Part shown: positions 13,243 to 24,905 of the stretch, in pieces | Layout: every line of letters starts with the position of its first letter | Position numbering within the stretch: the stretch's first letter is position 1 | Source of the DNA: Enoplolaimus lenunculus | Lineage: Eukaryota > Nematoda > Enoplea > Enoplida > Thoracostomopsidae | Length of the DNA stretch: 64,000 nt | NCBI GenBank assembly: GCA_030248215.1 | Contig: JASANG010003106.1 | Location: forward strand, 62,001 to 126,000 | Direction: 5' to 3' | Made by a program: the position numbers and the translations under genes | The notes under the pieces: generated by a model | What the model saw: only the letters and a program-made list of their open reading frames with translations | Told to the model about the DNA's origin: nothing | Databases searched by the model: none

Positions 13243-14144
13243 ACTAGAAAAAAATGCTCAGCACTTGAGCAAAAAGGGTTATGTTTCATATTCCTATTAA
13301 AAGTATGGTAAACTAGATCAGCACATTCGCTTGATGTAACCTGGAAAAGTATTAAGAAACAATAGCTGCCAAAATCATGCCAATTATTAATTTTTCTGAA
13401 ACATATTGCGGACAGCAAAATTTCTGTAATATTTTTTTGTAAGAAACAGATGCTTTTCTTGAATGCAAAGCGAAATTATTTCTGAAATGTAGACAGATGT
13501 AGCTTGGAATCCATGAACGTATATTGAAGTTCTCTACAAAACGTATTAAATTTACCTATGGCTTTGTATTACCATAGTTAATTGAATTTCATAAGAGCAT
13601 TGTGTGGCGACATAATGGCTGTTAGAGTTTTGATGACCAATTTTGTTAGATACTTTCTTGAACAGACGTCACAAAACGAATTGCAATTGATGCTTTAAAA
13701 AAGACTCCACTTATAAGTGACTTTTGAGTTTACTCGATTTTTTACCTTAGTAACAAATTATATAAATGCGCATTTCCCACCAGAGTTATTTATCTGTTTC
13801 ACTGCATAGTCACGACTATTGACGCTCACAAATCGCACCGTATTCTGGCAACATCGATTAACTTGCAAAATCAAAGAGCGGTATACCTCAGCCATGTCTC
13901 TGCGACCCTAAGGAATTTCTGAAAATTGCTAACAAATCCTGTCAAAAACTTCAATGTTAGAAATAGATTTGCTGTCCGCAAGATGTTTCAGAAAAATTAA
14001 TAATTGGCATGATTTTGGCAGCTATTGTTTCTTAATACTTTTCCAGGTTACATCAAGCGAATGTGCTGATCTAGTTTACCATACTTTTAATAGGAATATG
14101 AAACATAACCCTTTTTGCTCAAGTGCTGAGCATTTTTTTCTAGT
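13243..14144. mobile_element. Long inverted repeat, 177-bp arms, 548-bp centre
   Basis: Arm 13243-13419 is the reverse complement of arm 13968-14144; I see one mismatch in 177 bp. Outer ends read ACTAGAAAAAAATGCTCAGC and its inverse. If the TA of CTAG is the target duplication this would be a Tc1/mariner-type non-autonomous element whose true ends begin GAAAAAAATG. The centre is AT-rich and non-coding. The arms' near identity indicates a recent origin or gene conversion. The 33 bp between the minisatellite and the left arm is unique. Confidence 0.8.
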
Positions 14145-14354
14145 CCAATAATGTACTGAAGAGCTTACATGAAAAGAAAATATATTTTTAGTTCTCACTA
14201 ATTGAACCCATCGCGTATTTCTTGACTAAATACATCGAACTTTGACTATGTTTAACGTTAAATTATTAATTATGGTATATCATGCAAATATTTTGAATAC
14301 AGAAACGGCATCGTTCAATTCGGTCATTTTCTTTCATGTCAAACTTACCAGTTA

Positions 14355-14571
14355 ATGTTGTCAAAGAGCAAGGTGACTGCAATAGAGTAAGCTTAAGCTT
14401 TAGCTTTTTGTTTAAGCTTTGGTTTTATAGGTTTAGTTGTAAACTCATTCTTACGCTTAGGTTTAGGTTTTGGTTTAAGCTTAGGCGTAGGATTAGGAAT
14501 GTCCTTAAGCTTAGGCGTAGGCTTAGGAATATGCTTATAATTTCGTTACGGCCATGTTTTATACATTGGCC
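14355..14571 (+). mobile_element. TTAGGC-bearing MITE, degraded left end
   Basis: AGAGTAAGCTTAAGCTTTAG, GCTTAGG blocks, AATATGCTTATAA and a right terminus CATTGGCC at 14571 follow the family order. The left terminus is decayed. The flanking 14572-15791 contains one more short TTAGGC-like patch near 15090 and otherwise nothing recognisable. Confidence 0.6.
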
Positions 14572-15791
14572 GGAGGCACTAATAAGCCGACCTTTTACAT
14601 CAAAGCTGTACATTTATTTTGCTTCAAGATTTACCACTGCCTAAGTTAATACAGCCTGTGCCATTCTAAAGAACTCGCCAGGTTCGTGGGCAACGTTGGG
14701 AATCATCCTACGCATTTTTAACACGACCCGTTCATACTTTTTGCTAAGGTCTTCATGTAACGCATGAGAGGTCGACCCTGCGAAACAAAGCCACGGTCGT
14801 AAGATTAGTTTGTATACTTCAGTGTTCTTATATCGTGGCAACGTTAATTACTACTGGTTATGCTCAGCGCAGAAACTATGTTATCTTTATGCAGATCGTA
14901 TACACATTGTCAATAGTAGTGGCAGATGGAGGGGTATCGAAAGCTGGTTCTAAATAATTTATTGCTGTTTAATGGCATTACAATTCGACACCCGACAACT
15001 CGTTGACCGACAACTTGTAAACTGAAATCATGCACTTAGACTTGACAAATTGTCGCCCGTCATTGATGTTTACGGTTGGATTTTGGATTATGCTTTTGGC
15101 TTAGGTTCAGGCTTAGGACAACAATTCTTTGCAGATTTTACGATCCAAAGCTGTTTCATGTGGCTTACTGCATAACCTAAACTAGCGATAGGTGGTTGCA
15201 TACATTTGTCCATCTGGTCTTTAAATATAAACTCAGACGAATAAAGTAAGTTTTGATTACAAAAATCGAATGCTCTGAAAGAAGCCAGTATTGGCATTTT
15301 ACGAGTTGAGGCACCGGCCTGAATCAAGCCTGCAGACAGCTCACCTTGATTGGGGGGGCTAAAATGATTTTCAGGTTGACATAAATGCATTTTCGTTGAC
15401 TTAAAAGCAAGGTTGAAAATTTTCTAGGGGGCCAAAAAATTTGCAATGGGGTTCACTCCCCCTGGGCCCCCTTTTTTCTATGGGCCCGGCAAAAAATTAA
15501 CTAAAGTTGAATATTTCTTTGATTCAAGTAATATTTTGGTTCTTATATCATCTGGTTGATTGTTTACATTTTAATGAAAGTATTTATTAAGCATAGATAG
15601 TAATCGTAAACATTTGAACCATAATTAGTAATTAAGTTTGATAGTTGAATTCCGGCCAAACTTTTGATTCAAAACCGAACCAGCTACAGAACAAACAATC
15701 ATCATGACTTGGAATCCAAAGTCAATGTTTGATAATATAAGCACTAATTTGACGTCTACCGGCGGTACAGGTAAGGTGATATAGGCAAATA

Positions 15792-16224
15792 CTGTATTGA
15801 CCCTAATTAGAGGGGGGACTGATATTTATTTCGCCTCTGCAGACGGTACAACCTGTTACTCGGTTATAGACTGTTATTTTTTTAGCCCACGCTTCGCCAC
15901 CCTTCGTCAACGATACATATCAGGTACTGCAACTCTCCGTTGAATTAAACGTTTAGTCAAGTGTGAATAGCTTGAGCAATAATGCAAGGTTATACTTAGG
16001 ATGTACTTTCAAAACTTAAGTACGCTGTAAAGTTTCTAACTCAAATTATTTGGTCCTGAAGTTATTTATGCCCTACAATTAGGGACAATTGACATTTATA
16101 GACTCTAATTAGGGTTTAGGGACTCTATCCGCTTACGGACTCTTATCAGAGATACGGACTCCAATTGATTCGGACTCAAAATGGGGACCCCTCTTATTAC
16201 CCCCTCTTATTCGGGTCACTACAC
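15792..16224. mobile_element. Tc1/mariner-like MITE (CTGTAGTGACCC family)
   Basis: The left end is TA-CTGTATTGACCC and the right end GGGTCACTACAC-TA, inverted repeats flanked by TA. The interior matches the copies at 38993-39442, 42552-43156 and 54264-54712. At 433 bp it is non-coding. TA target sites and length suggest a Tc1/mariner-mobilised MITE; the transposase source is not in this window. Confidence 0.8.
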
Positions 16225-16667
16225 TATCATTGTTCTATGAAACAAGTTAACCGTTTCCGCTTAATGAGGATTTATATGTGTATTCTTTTTCCATTAAGAA
16301 AACTAAATCCACAATTTAAGTGTGATTTTAACCGACTTTATGTGGAAACATATCGATAATTACTGAAATTTTTGTAATGTCAGCAAGTTTGAGGTTCACT
16401 GATTAGATAATATCAAAAAGAAGTATTGTAAGGTTAAAGTTTACCACTGCTAGCGATATATGGCAGTATTGTATCTGTGCCTAAAAGCAAACAAACATTT
16501 TGCATTTGTTTTCATTTTTTGAAAGTTTACAAAAATCATTTCCCAATGTCTATAAAAATGTTTCGTGTCGGCTGAACAATTTTTCAAAATTTGGTTTTTT
16601 TTAAAATTCAATATTTATTATTTACTTTCTTCGTTTGTTAGTTTCTATTTTTCTTAATTTTAACATC

Positions 16668-16679
16668 GATATTTCAGTG
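16668..16679 (+). promoter_or_regulatory. Probable trans-splice or 5' UTR acceptor of the GNAT gene
   Basis: GATATTTCAG ends at 16677, two bases before the ATG at 16680, preceded by a T-rich tract. An acceptor so close to the start codon is characteristic of nematode spliced-leader addition. A cis-spliced 5' UTR exon is the alternative. Confidence 0.5.
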
Positions 16680-18436
16680 ATGAATCAATTTTCGACGGTC
16701 AAAGATAAAGTCAGCGCCGGGGTCAGCCAAGGTGTATCGAGTGTTGGAGGTGTCATTCCAACGCAAATACCGTTCCCAAAAGTGCCAGGTCAAAGTGGTG
16801 CCGGTGGAGGAGGGGATGTGACGTATGAACGATTTGGTGCCCGTCATGCACCAGAAGTTCTTCGGTTGTTGTTGAGTCATTTTCGAGTTGACGAACCAAC
16901 TAATGCTGCCGTTGGATTGGAAGACGAAGATGCTATATACGTAAATAAATAGCATAAAGATCTGAGCAATGTTGCTTCTAGGTGCTACCAACACTTAGTC
17001 CAAGCATATTTCTAAGCCTAACTCTATGCGTAACCCTCGTCGCAAGGATAGGTTTAAAACTAAGGCTAATCCCAAACCTAAGACTAAGCGGCAGTGTAAA
17101 AGCATTAATCAAAAACGAAGCCTAAGCAAAAAACTAGTCTATAGTTGCGTCTAATATTACGGCCATTAACCAGCTTAATATGTTCGAGGCCCAACGTCAG
17201 AAACGAAGGGGTGAATAACATCAGTTTTATTGGCTGAAAGAAGTTTCAGTTTTAATTTCACAAATAGAATTAAAAGTTTATAGATGTAGCGAATTATATT
17301 TATTTAGGCTTTCCTGGACTGGATTGCAAATGGTGTTCGTGATAAAGTTTCGTTTGTCGGCATTGACGCTTCGAACGGAAAAGTGATTGCTGCACGTATT
17401 AATTCTGCCATGTTAAGAGAAAAGCCGGTAAGCGTTTACAAACTAAATGTGCTAAACACTACATAAAAGGTGAGTCAAATTGATTCTTTCCGAAATAGAA
17501 TCTACGGAACTACACAAACGGAGTCAAAGTCAACTCCGCCATCACCATTTCTTGCAGTGTATAATGGACAAAAGTTTTGGAGATGCAGGAAACATATTTC
17601 CTCCCATTGGTTCTAGAGAGCAACAAAACTCACATTTAACAGTCTTTAGTATAATCTTGTGCATGTTAGAGGTCAAAAAATTGTATTGAATATATCAGGC
17701 ATATTATTTTCGGTATGTTTTTGCTGTTAAGCATACACCAAACCAGCCAGCTTCTGCAAAAGCGGAGTTTTCCAAATTTGATTTACATGCAAGGGGCCCG
17801 AACAACAATTTTGTCTATGAAGCTTTAGTCTGGCCCTGATTTTGCCGGGCTTAAACGCTGTTCTCACTAGACTTTCGTGCGCAACTCATAAACGTCTAAA
17901 TTTTTATCGCTAACTCGCTTACGAATTTATTTGCACGCCATGAACAGAACTCCTAAGATCAATCATTTTTTATTTCATAGACACCACCGCCGCAACGCTA
18001 CCCTCCACGAATGATGAAAGTCGCAAATTTCATCAATCTTCTATCGAAAGATGTCGGCCGTACACTTCCTGGATCGACCCCAGGGCAACCCGCGAGCCGG
18101 ATTCTAAAACTTGAAATTGTCATCGTTGATCCATCGTATCGGCGCCGTGGCATCGCAAACGCTCTCCTGCAAGCGAGTCTCGATGTTGCGCTCCAAGAAC
18201 GATTCGAATGGATATTTTCAACAGCGACTTCATCTCGAACCCAGGCATTGTTTGAAAAACACGGTTTCAAAGCGTTGCGTACGATCAATTACGCCGATTA
18301 TCAAGATCCGGAGACTGGAGAGCGCCCGTTTGCGACAAATATGCAACCGGAAGAGCTGTGCGGCAAGTTGATGGTGCGAAAACCTGAACCGCCACCGCAA
18401 CCGCAACAACAGCAGCAACAGCCTCCTGCACAATAA
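16680..18436 (+). CDS. GNAT acetyltransferase, AANAT/dopamine N-acetyltransferase-like
   Basis: Three exons (16680-16940, 17308-17427, 17981-18436) joined by two phase-0 introns give 278 aa. Donors are GTAAAT and GTAAGC, acceptors TTTAG and TTTCATAG. Residues ~47-160 include the N-terminal GNAT strand region (YERFGARHAPEVLRLLLSHF) and SFVGIDASNGKVIAARI. Residues ~165-230 hold the acetyl-CoA motif, VDPSYRRRGIANALLQ (R-x-x-G-x-A loop), then LFEKHGFKALRTINY, typical of invertebrate arylalkylamine acetyltransferases. Such enzymes transfer acetyl from acetyl-CoA to amines such as dopamine, tyramine or octopamine in the cytosol; the substrate here is inferred. A Gly-rich N-terminus and a Pro/Gln-rich C-terminus (about 25 residues) flank the domain. 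No signal peptide is seen. It is the only enzyme gene in the window. Confidence 0.88.
16990..17165. mobile_element. Degraded TTAGGC-type MITE in GNAT intron 1
   Basis: AAGCATATTTCTAAGCCTAA, several CCTAAG-like hexamers and AAAAAACTAGTCTATAG match the minus-orientation family interior (compare 19038-19233). Termini are not recognisable. Confidence 0.45.
17464..17562. mobile_element. Shortened fold-back MITE in GNAT intron 2
   Basis: Both outer arms (AAAGGTGAGTCAAATTGA and CACCATTTCTTGCAG) of the family seen at 1153-1367 are present, with most of the centre lost. It lies 36 bp after the exon 2 donor. Confidence 0.55.
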
Positions 18437-18495
18437 TTGCACCGTGACTAGTGCGGTGTACTTATTTTCTTTTCTTCAAACATAATGATTGGATT

Positions 18496-18501
18496 AATAA
18501 A
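18496..18501 (+). terminator. Poly(A) signal AATAAA after the GNAT gene
   Basis: A canonical AATAAA lies 60 bp after the stop codon at 18436, the expected distance for a short nematode 3' UTR. Confidence 0.5.
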
Positions 18502-19037
18502 TAGGCCCCAGTCAGGAAGCGACCGGTTATCCGGATCCGGTTTAACATCCAACAAAAAACCGATATCTGTATCCGATTTTGGTATTCGGAATAAACACAC
18601 CGGATACCGGATGTTTACGGTGGTGTTTACAAATTTCGCAACTGTTTTTTTACATGTAAGCGTCTTTAAAACATCTTGGTGCAATTGTACTTGTGGACAA
18701 AGTCAAGGTCGAGTTTTCATATATGAAATAAAAATGAAAAATCCAAGCTAACCATTCCAATTAAACATGTACTCTTGCGTGACTCAAATACTGCAAACAA
18801 TGCACAAAATTAAATGCAACATCCGGTTAATATCCCATTCGGATGTTGGTTAAAAATTTATTATACGGCCCCGTTTCCGGTATGTGGTAAATTAAAACCC
18901 GGTCGAATAGTGGCTGAAGTTTAGGGTTAAAGTTTGGCTTTTGGTTTGGCTTAAACTTAAGCTTAGGTTTGCGCCTGCGTGTAACCGTTGGTTTAGAAAA
19001 AATAAATAGTGATGTTTGAGAGCGAAATTTTGTTTTC

Positions 19038-19233
19038 GGCCCATGTATAGAACAGGGCGGAACAGTAGTACAAGCATATTCCTAAGCCTAAGCCTAAGCT
19101 TAAGCCTAAGCGTATAGATGAGCCTATTCCTAAGCCTAAGCCTAAGCCTAAGCAAAAATATTAGTCTAAAGCTTAAACTGACTCTATTATAGCCCCTCCG
19201 GAAGACGATCCGGCCCTGTTCTATACATGGGCC
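19038..19233 (-). mobile_element. TTAGGC-bearing MITE, complete with perfect 8-bp TSD
   Basis: Termini GGCCCATGTATAGAACAGGG (left) and CCCTGTTCTATACATGGGCC (right) are exact inverted repeats over about 20 bp. Both flanks read TTGTTTTC (19030-19037 and 19234-19241), a perfect 8-bp target duplication. The interior is CCTAAGCCTAAG arrays, AAGCATATTCCTAAG and ATTAGTCTAAAGC. This is the clearest copy of the family, and it looks young. An 8-bp duplication points to hAT-type mobilisation. Confidence 0.92.
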
Positions 19234-19634
19234 TTGTTTTCTATCAAGTTAACCTTAGTGCAGGCAGAAAGTAAAGTACCACTGGGGAATACCGAGGAAT
19301 GAGCATATCCACAAATTTATTGTTTTCTGGTAAAAAGAATGGCGGCACACGTTCAATGACTCTTCGCTATGACAATTTGCCGATTCTATCTAAAGACCAA
19401 ATATTTTTGTCATTTTTCGGTGCCGGTAAGATCAATACAAAGCTCTCGGTACACCGTTGGCACATGATTCTTTTGTTTACACAATGTACACATGCGTAAA
19501 ACACAAACATATATATGTAGTATGTGTATTTTAAAATATTTATATTCGTAAAAGTAAAATGCCCATCACATGTAACTTGGCAAATGTTTTTGTATATATG
19601 TTTTGATAAAATAAGAAAAAATACCATTTAAGTA

Positions 19635-19898
19635 AGCCCCATTCAATTCACACATGCAAGTTTTTGTAGCCAGAACTTGCAACTGCAACTTGCACGAAAT
19701 ACTTGCAGCTGCAAGTATTTTCAAAGGAACATTCCGATTGACCAGTCAAACTGCAGATGCAAGCAATTCAAGCGATTAGCAACTGCGTTCACATGTGCGG
19801 TTTCATGAACTTCAAAGCCGCTTTGTGACCAAACTTGCGCGAGAAAGTTGTACGTACACGTTTTTGCTGTAAAAACTTGCACGTGTGAGCGGGGTTAA
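19635..19898. mobile_element. MITE, CTTGCACGTG family, copy 1
   Basis: The interior is full of TTGCACG/AACTTGCA motifs in both orientations and ends AACTTGCACGTGTGAGCGGG; a left end ATTCACACATGCAAG mirrors it. A second copy starts 110 bp downstream. Edges are approximate and the superfamily is unassigned. Confidence 0.55.
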
Positions 19899-20007
19899 AT
19901 GAAGGCTAAACTAAGAAGATGTGCGAGGCGGTATAGATCGTTTTTGTATTAGAATAAGTAATACACATTTAAGTATAACAAAAAGTAATTTTTGCAAGTT
20001 TTATTAA

Positions 20008-20190
20008 GCCCTAAGCCACATTCACACGTGCAAATTTTTGCAGCAAAAGCTTGTACGTGCAATGCATGTGCGAGTTTGGTTACAAAAGAAATTTGAAGTG
20101 CTTGCACGTGCAAATTATTCACTGGAATTCATGCTATTAAATTTTAATTGGTACTGCGGAAACTTGCACGTGTGAATAGGGTTCAAGTGA
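20008..20190. mobile_element. MITE, CTTGCACGTG family, copy 2
   Basis: Left end CCACATTCACACGTGCAA and right end TTGCACGTGTGAATAGGG are inverted repeats. There are internal CACGTG palindromes. It is non-coding. Confidence 0.6.
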
Positions 20191-23100
20191 AGGTTTAGCG
20201 ACTATTATACCTTAGCGTTGCAAATATCACAACCATGTTAACTAGTTACTTGTATAAACAATGCATATATCTATTGGAATATTTACATATATATTAAAAA
20301 TGTACAATTACTTTTATGTTATACAGAATAGGGCTAAAATGACGCGATCGCCTAGATGGTCTTCGAAGGCGCAGCATGTGATGAACCAAGGCACCCATGT
20401 AATTCAAATAGGACCGTTGTGGCTCAATGAGTCCACTGTGTCGTTCAGCGTAACCCTGCTCACGATGTGAACCAATTCATTGCGTAAATTATTAAACAAA
20501 CTTTACTGCAGGTGACGTATAAGCGACTGAAGGTATTAAAATGAGCAGAAATTTGTGTAATTTTAGAAATTTTCTAAACTTTTATTGAGTCAATCCCACG
20601 TGGTTCCCTATGCGGTCGTTCACGACCCCTCTGGTGACAAGGTGTGCTAAACTGGGCCCTGCATATATATGTTACGTAAAAATATAGAGACCATGCAAAT
20701 ACGTTATTTCAGATTGTTTGTATAATATCCATTATAATTGTAACTGTGTGTATTTTCGATATTAATTATTTTGGGCAGAGTCTTTGTCCCCCGTAGAAAA
20801 TTTTAAAGCTTGCTTGTAAGTCATCAAAAACCCTTGTACACCATTCCTGAAAATTTTTTAGGCTCTCCTAGCCAGGTGAGTTGGCTGCGGTCCTGTACAT
20901 GATTAAAAACCTGTGTAAAGTTAATGCACCGAAATAAACTTGCTTCATTTCAAACCAATTTTCTAAGTATGTAAGGTGATTAAATGACCAATTTCGCTCG
21001 ATTTAGTCTTTACAAGAGGCTACTTCATATACACAGGTTATTCTAGTCTTGTAGTCAGCTCAACATGCAAAGGGTGCAAATCAATTTAAGAGGGACATGT
21101 AGGTTAATTCACTGGGCTTACAATCGTAACAAAAGTTTTCTAAGGGGATGCCAGATTTTTTGCAGGGACGCTAAGCGCTCCTGGCCCAACTCTTGGTGCG
21201 GGCCCGGGTTATTGGGACACGTATGTCGACTCTGGACTCATGCCAGTTACTAACGGAACTTTTCAACTACTCCTGCACCATATTGAAGTAATCGCTCTGG
21301 CATTGAAGTTCCATGATGATTTCGTTATTACAACCAAGAGTGCATGATACAAGAGTGCAACTCTTGGGGTTCCGCATGGTACAAAATGTACCATCGGGTG
21401 TTGCGTTTTTGGCAACCCCCTTGTTTAGAGGGGGGTCGCTATCCAATGAATTCCCCTGAATTAAACTATAACGGGAGCATGTTTGACGCCGCATACATAA
21501 AGTGCCATGGTTCGCATCGGTTGTACCCCCCTCTTAATAAAGAGGGTCGGGCAAAAACGCAACGCGTGCCGGGTACATTCTTTTTTACACAGAATGTGAC
21601 CAGTTGGACACTCTTGTTAAATAGCGATTATCCATTCTTGTTTGAACTAATTTATTACTGGAGATTTTTTAAAAGTTACAAATCGTTGTTTTTAGCAATA
21701 TGTTGCTCTGTAGCCGTATTATATTAACTAGTAGTATTAATTTTATTTTACACTGATTTATACTTATGTTTATTAGGTTTCATTTGCCTTTCGGCGTCTG
21801 TTTGTCCAAGTTTCACAGGTTGAAATTCGAGGGAACATCAGACATTGATACTTTTGGCTCTTTTCCCACGCAGATTAGGTAAAGGTTTAGGTTTAGGCAA
21901 AAGCCTAGGTAAAGGCATAGGCACATGTTTTGGTCTAGACATATGTAAGCATTATCCGGCTGTTTTACACCTTTCCTCCATATTTCATATAGATAGCTAT
22001 GGTTTGAATTAACGTAACTTGATTTTAGCTAGACTTTTTATGTGGCTGATTTTGTACCTATAAACGCGTGTTCTACCACTGTATTAATTGACATAGTTAC
22101 GAATAAACCATGAAAATATATTCAATACATTTTAGGCCTAAAAAGCCTAAAGCTGACCGCGTAAACCTTTGTCAGAATTTTGATGCGGAATAAGCAAATT
22201 CATTTATGTGGTAATTTGTTTTGTCTTCATTGTTCTTGAAGTATTTGTGAAATGTTTCCGTTTGCATAAATTTGTATAACGAAATTTAGCTCACAGCGTT
22301 ATTAACTTGAAATTATACAGACTAGAAATTTGTGAACGAAACGCCCCAAAAATAATTAAAATATTTTAATTTCTGTGTGTATTCAGATTGACACCGGGAT
22401 CAGTAAAGCAGGCCTAAGGTTAGGGTTAGGCTTAGGCTTACGTTTAGCCAAAGCTTAAATTAGACTTAAGAAAATTTACTAGGCAATGACGTTAGGTTCT
22501 ACCAGCATTTTAGACTCAGGATGGGCCTACACTCAAAATAATATTTTTGATATTTAAGAAAATATTTCTTACATTTAAGAAATATAATTAGCATGGTGCA
22601 CTTGAAAAGTAATTGTGTTATAACAGAGAAGTTTTCAAAAAAGTTTTGAAATAAAGTCTGAAAATAAACGTTTTTTTAGAAAACTTATCTTAAATATCAG
22701 AAAAACTTTTCACATATGCCACAGAAAATACTTTTCTGAATAAATTCAGAAATACTTTTTTGTGTGTAAGAGTATGACATTCCGGCCGAATTGGCCCAAA
22801 AAAACTGATCGTTGCGCGGCTTGGTTACAACTGGTCCTGTGTCTGCTGTGCCTGATTTGTGTATTAATGTATGAATTTTATAATTTCAGAGTAGTTTGTT
22901 CGTGTGGTTGTACCTGTGTAGAACTATATTCTTTACTATTTAAGTCAGTATTCCGGTGCAATTGTGATTAGATTTCGCTAAAGCGTTTAATTTATTTGTA
23001 TTTGTCTTCTCTCAATATGCAAAATAAATGTTTAAAGTTGTTTGTTTAATTGTCGCTGCGTAAACCGTTTGAAAATGTCCGCTGTCATGCGTACTTTTAG

Positions 23101-24080
23101 TATTTTTAAGGGGTCAGGTCAGTTCACATGTACTGTCGTATCCAAAGCGACCCGTCAGGATCTTTCTGGTTCTTAACAGAAATTAAAATCAACATTTTAT
23201 TATTATTTACGAAAATTGACATTCGGTTTCTTTCTTGCTTCACTCGCAAGTTTCTTTCACTGATCATTCGAATATCCTCCGCGATATATGTTTTCGTTCA
23301 CCTTTCGTTCACCTCGGTTCACATGGTATGCTTCTTGCATGGTATCGCAGTGTGACACTTCCAAATGATATCGCAATCATTTTTAAAAATTAATCTGACA
23401 CCCATAGAAACCGTTGCAGTAAACGAATATGACAGAAACCAGACCGTAAGTTTGATCTACATTGAGCTCTAGCTTAAAGCACTGAAAATGAACAACGCAG
23501 CAATTTTGACTGCATGCAGAAGTCGAATGGAGCAGTGTATAACGGTATCACGACAGGTCGTCGCCTGAAAAGTCGACGGACAACTTGTAATTCGAAGTTT
23601 CATCAACTCGACAATCCGTCGCACATCATTGTGCTTAAGAGTTTAGAATTACGCATAAGGAAATGATTAGATTTATTCATAGGCTTTATAGGACACAGTT
23701 GTGCGACAAGTTGTCAGGCGACGAATTGCCGTAGATTTGTGTATAACACTGGTTAAGTATGTTACAAAATTAAGCCAAATCAGTGTACGGTGCCGCGCGG
23801 TAAGTCACGGTGCCGAACGACAGTGGACGAAGTCATCAGACACCGTTCGGCAACGGACGACAATAATGTAATCAAAAACTATAGCGCCAGTGTAAGAAAT
23901 TTTGCTTGATGAAACTGTCGACTAAAATCGGCGTTGTAAAAATTGCTACCCAGGTAAATATCAGGGACGGAACGTTTTTCTGGAAGTCTGGAATACAGTA
24001 AGTTGAAGCAGTACACAAATTTTTTGCTGAGGCTTAGGTTTAGGCTTAGGCGTGTGCTATTTTCCGTGAAATTGTATTAA
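20191..24080. other. Intergenic stretch with isolated repeat fragments
   Basis: No gene is recognised. It holds a MITE with CAAGAGT/ACTCTTG ends (21336-21615, listed separately), TTAGGC-like patches near 21880 and 22415, an AT-rich hairpin-prone tract 22530-22760 (AAATATTTCTTA type), and a truncated TTAGGC MITE half at 23955-24062. At 23550-23730 the motif CGACAACTTGTCGCC appears in both orientations; it recurs near 15000, 52390 and 53040, suggesting another decayed family. Confidence 0.45.
21336..21615. mobile_element. MITE with CAAGAGTGCAACT ends, copy 1
   Basis: Left edge AACCAAGAGTGCATGATA and right edge CCAGTTGGACACTCTTG are inverted; the interior shares CTTGTTTAGAGG and GTCGGGTACA-like blocks with 25250-25500. 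The open frame crossing it is spurious. Confidence 0.55.
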
Positions 24081-24343
24081 CCCTTTCACTCATAGAGTAT
24101 ACTATGAGCAACTAAATACAATAATGTACGAGCAATACACACACTGTGAGCAGTGTTTAACATTTATAACATATATGCGCAGTGTAAAATCTTCACAAGA
24201 CGTCAGTGCCTATCCGGGCTCCAGCGTGAAGCTCCTGTAGCTCAGTGGTCATCGTAAACGCCTCCCACTCGTGAGACTGGGGCTCGAATCTTACCTTGAA
24301 AATACATCTCATATGAAATTGAAAATATTCATGTGAGAAAGGG
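24081..24343 (+). mobile_element. piggyBac-like MITE with tRNA-like core
   Basis: The ends are TTAA-CCCTTTCACTC and GTGAGAAAGGG-TTAA: inverted CCCTTT termini with TTAA target duplications on both sides, diagnostic of piggyBac-type insertion. Inside, 24231-24290 reads like a tRNA: TAGCTCAGTGG resembles the pol III A box and GGGCTCGAATC the B box. Three further copies (25742, 33676, 56321) keep both boxes. It is 263 bp and non-coding. Confidence 0.85.
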
Positions 24344-24847
24344 TTAATTAACAAGTTTTTGGCAACAGCTATTTTGCATTATCCGTTTGCGGTAGAAAAA
24401 TCGGTATTTTTGTGCTTTCCGGATCCGTTACCGGTATTTGGTAATTTCGATCCTATCCTGACGCTTACTGCTTGCAGACATGCTAGATGTAATCCGAGAT
24501 TTTTCTCCATTTTTTAACACGGCGGTCTGCTTTAATTCCGGCCACCTAGGTTTATTGCATTTGCTCTTTCAAAGACATTGATAAACGTTTCGACATTTCA
24601 AATTAAAACTATGCAATCGCTGAATCATTGTGCTAAATGTTGGCTCTTGTCTTAATAGAACATGCGGTATTTTATAAATGTTACAAAATATCGAAATTTA
24701 TGCAACATTTCAAATTTTTAATGTAGCGAATACTGGTAATAGTTTGCTAAATTTCAAATAATTCACTTTGGTTTGGGCTCGTATCATGAGCGCTAGTTGT
24801 TTTTGTAACTTGGTAAAGCTGCACTATTCTAGGCTCCCAAACTAAAT

Positions 24848-24854
24848 TAATTAA

Positions 24855-24905
<51 letters not shown>

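Noticed and set aside
13134-14151. Two near-identical short open frames (CFRKINNWHDFGSYCF) on opposite strands
   Set aside because: They arise from the inverted arms at 13243-13419 and 13968-14144. Identity at the DNA level, with no codon-biased substitutions, fits a repeat, not two genes.
22762-22971. Cys-rich open frame (LVLCLLCLICV then CSCGCTC)
   Set aside because: A hydrophobic Cys-rich 69-residue frame without domain pattern, splice sites or repeat elsewhere. I could not separate it from chance in AT-rich DNA.
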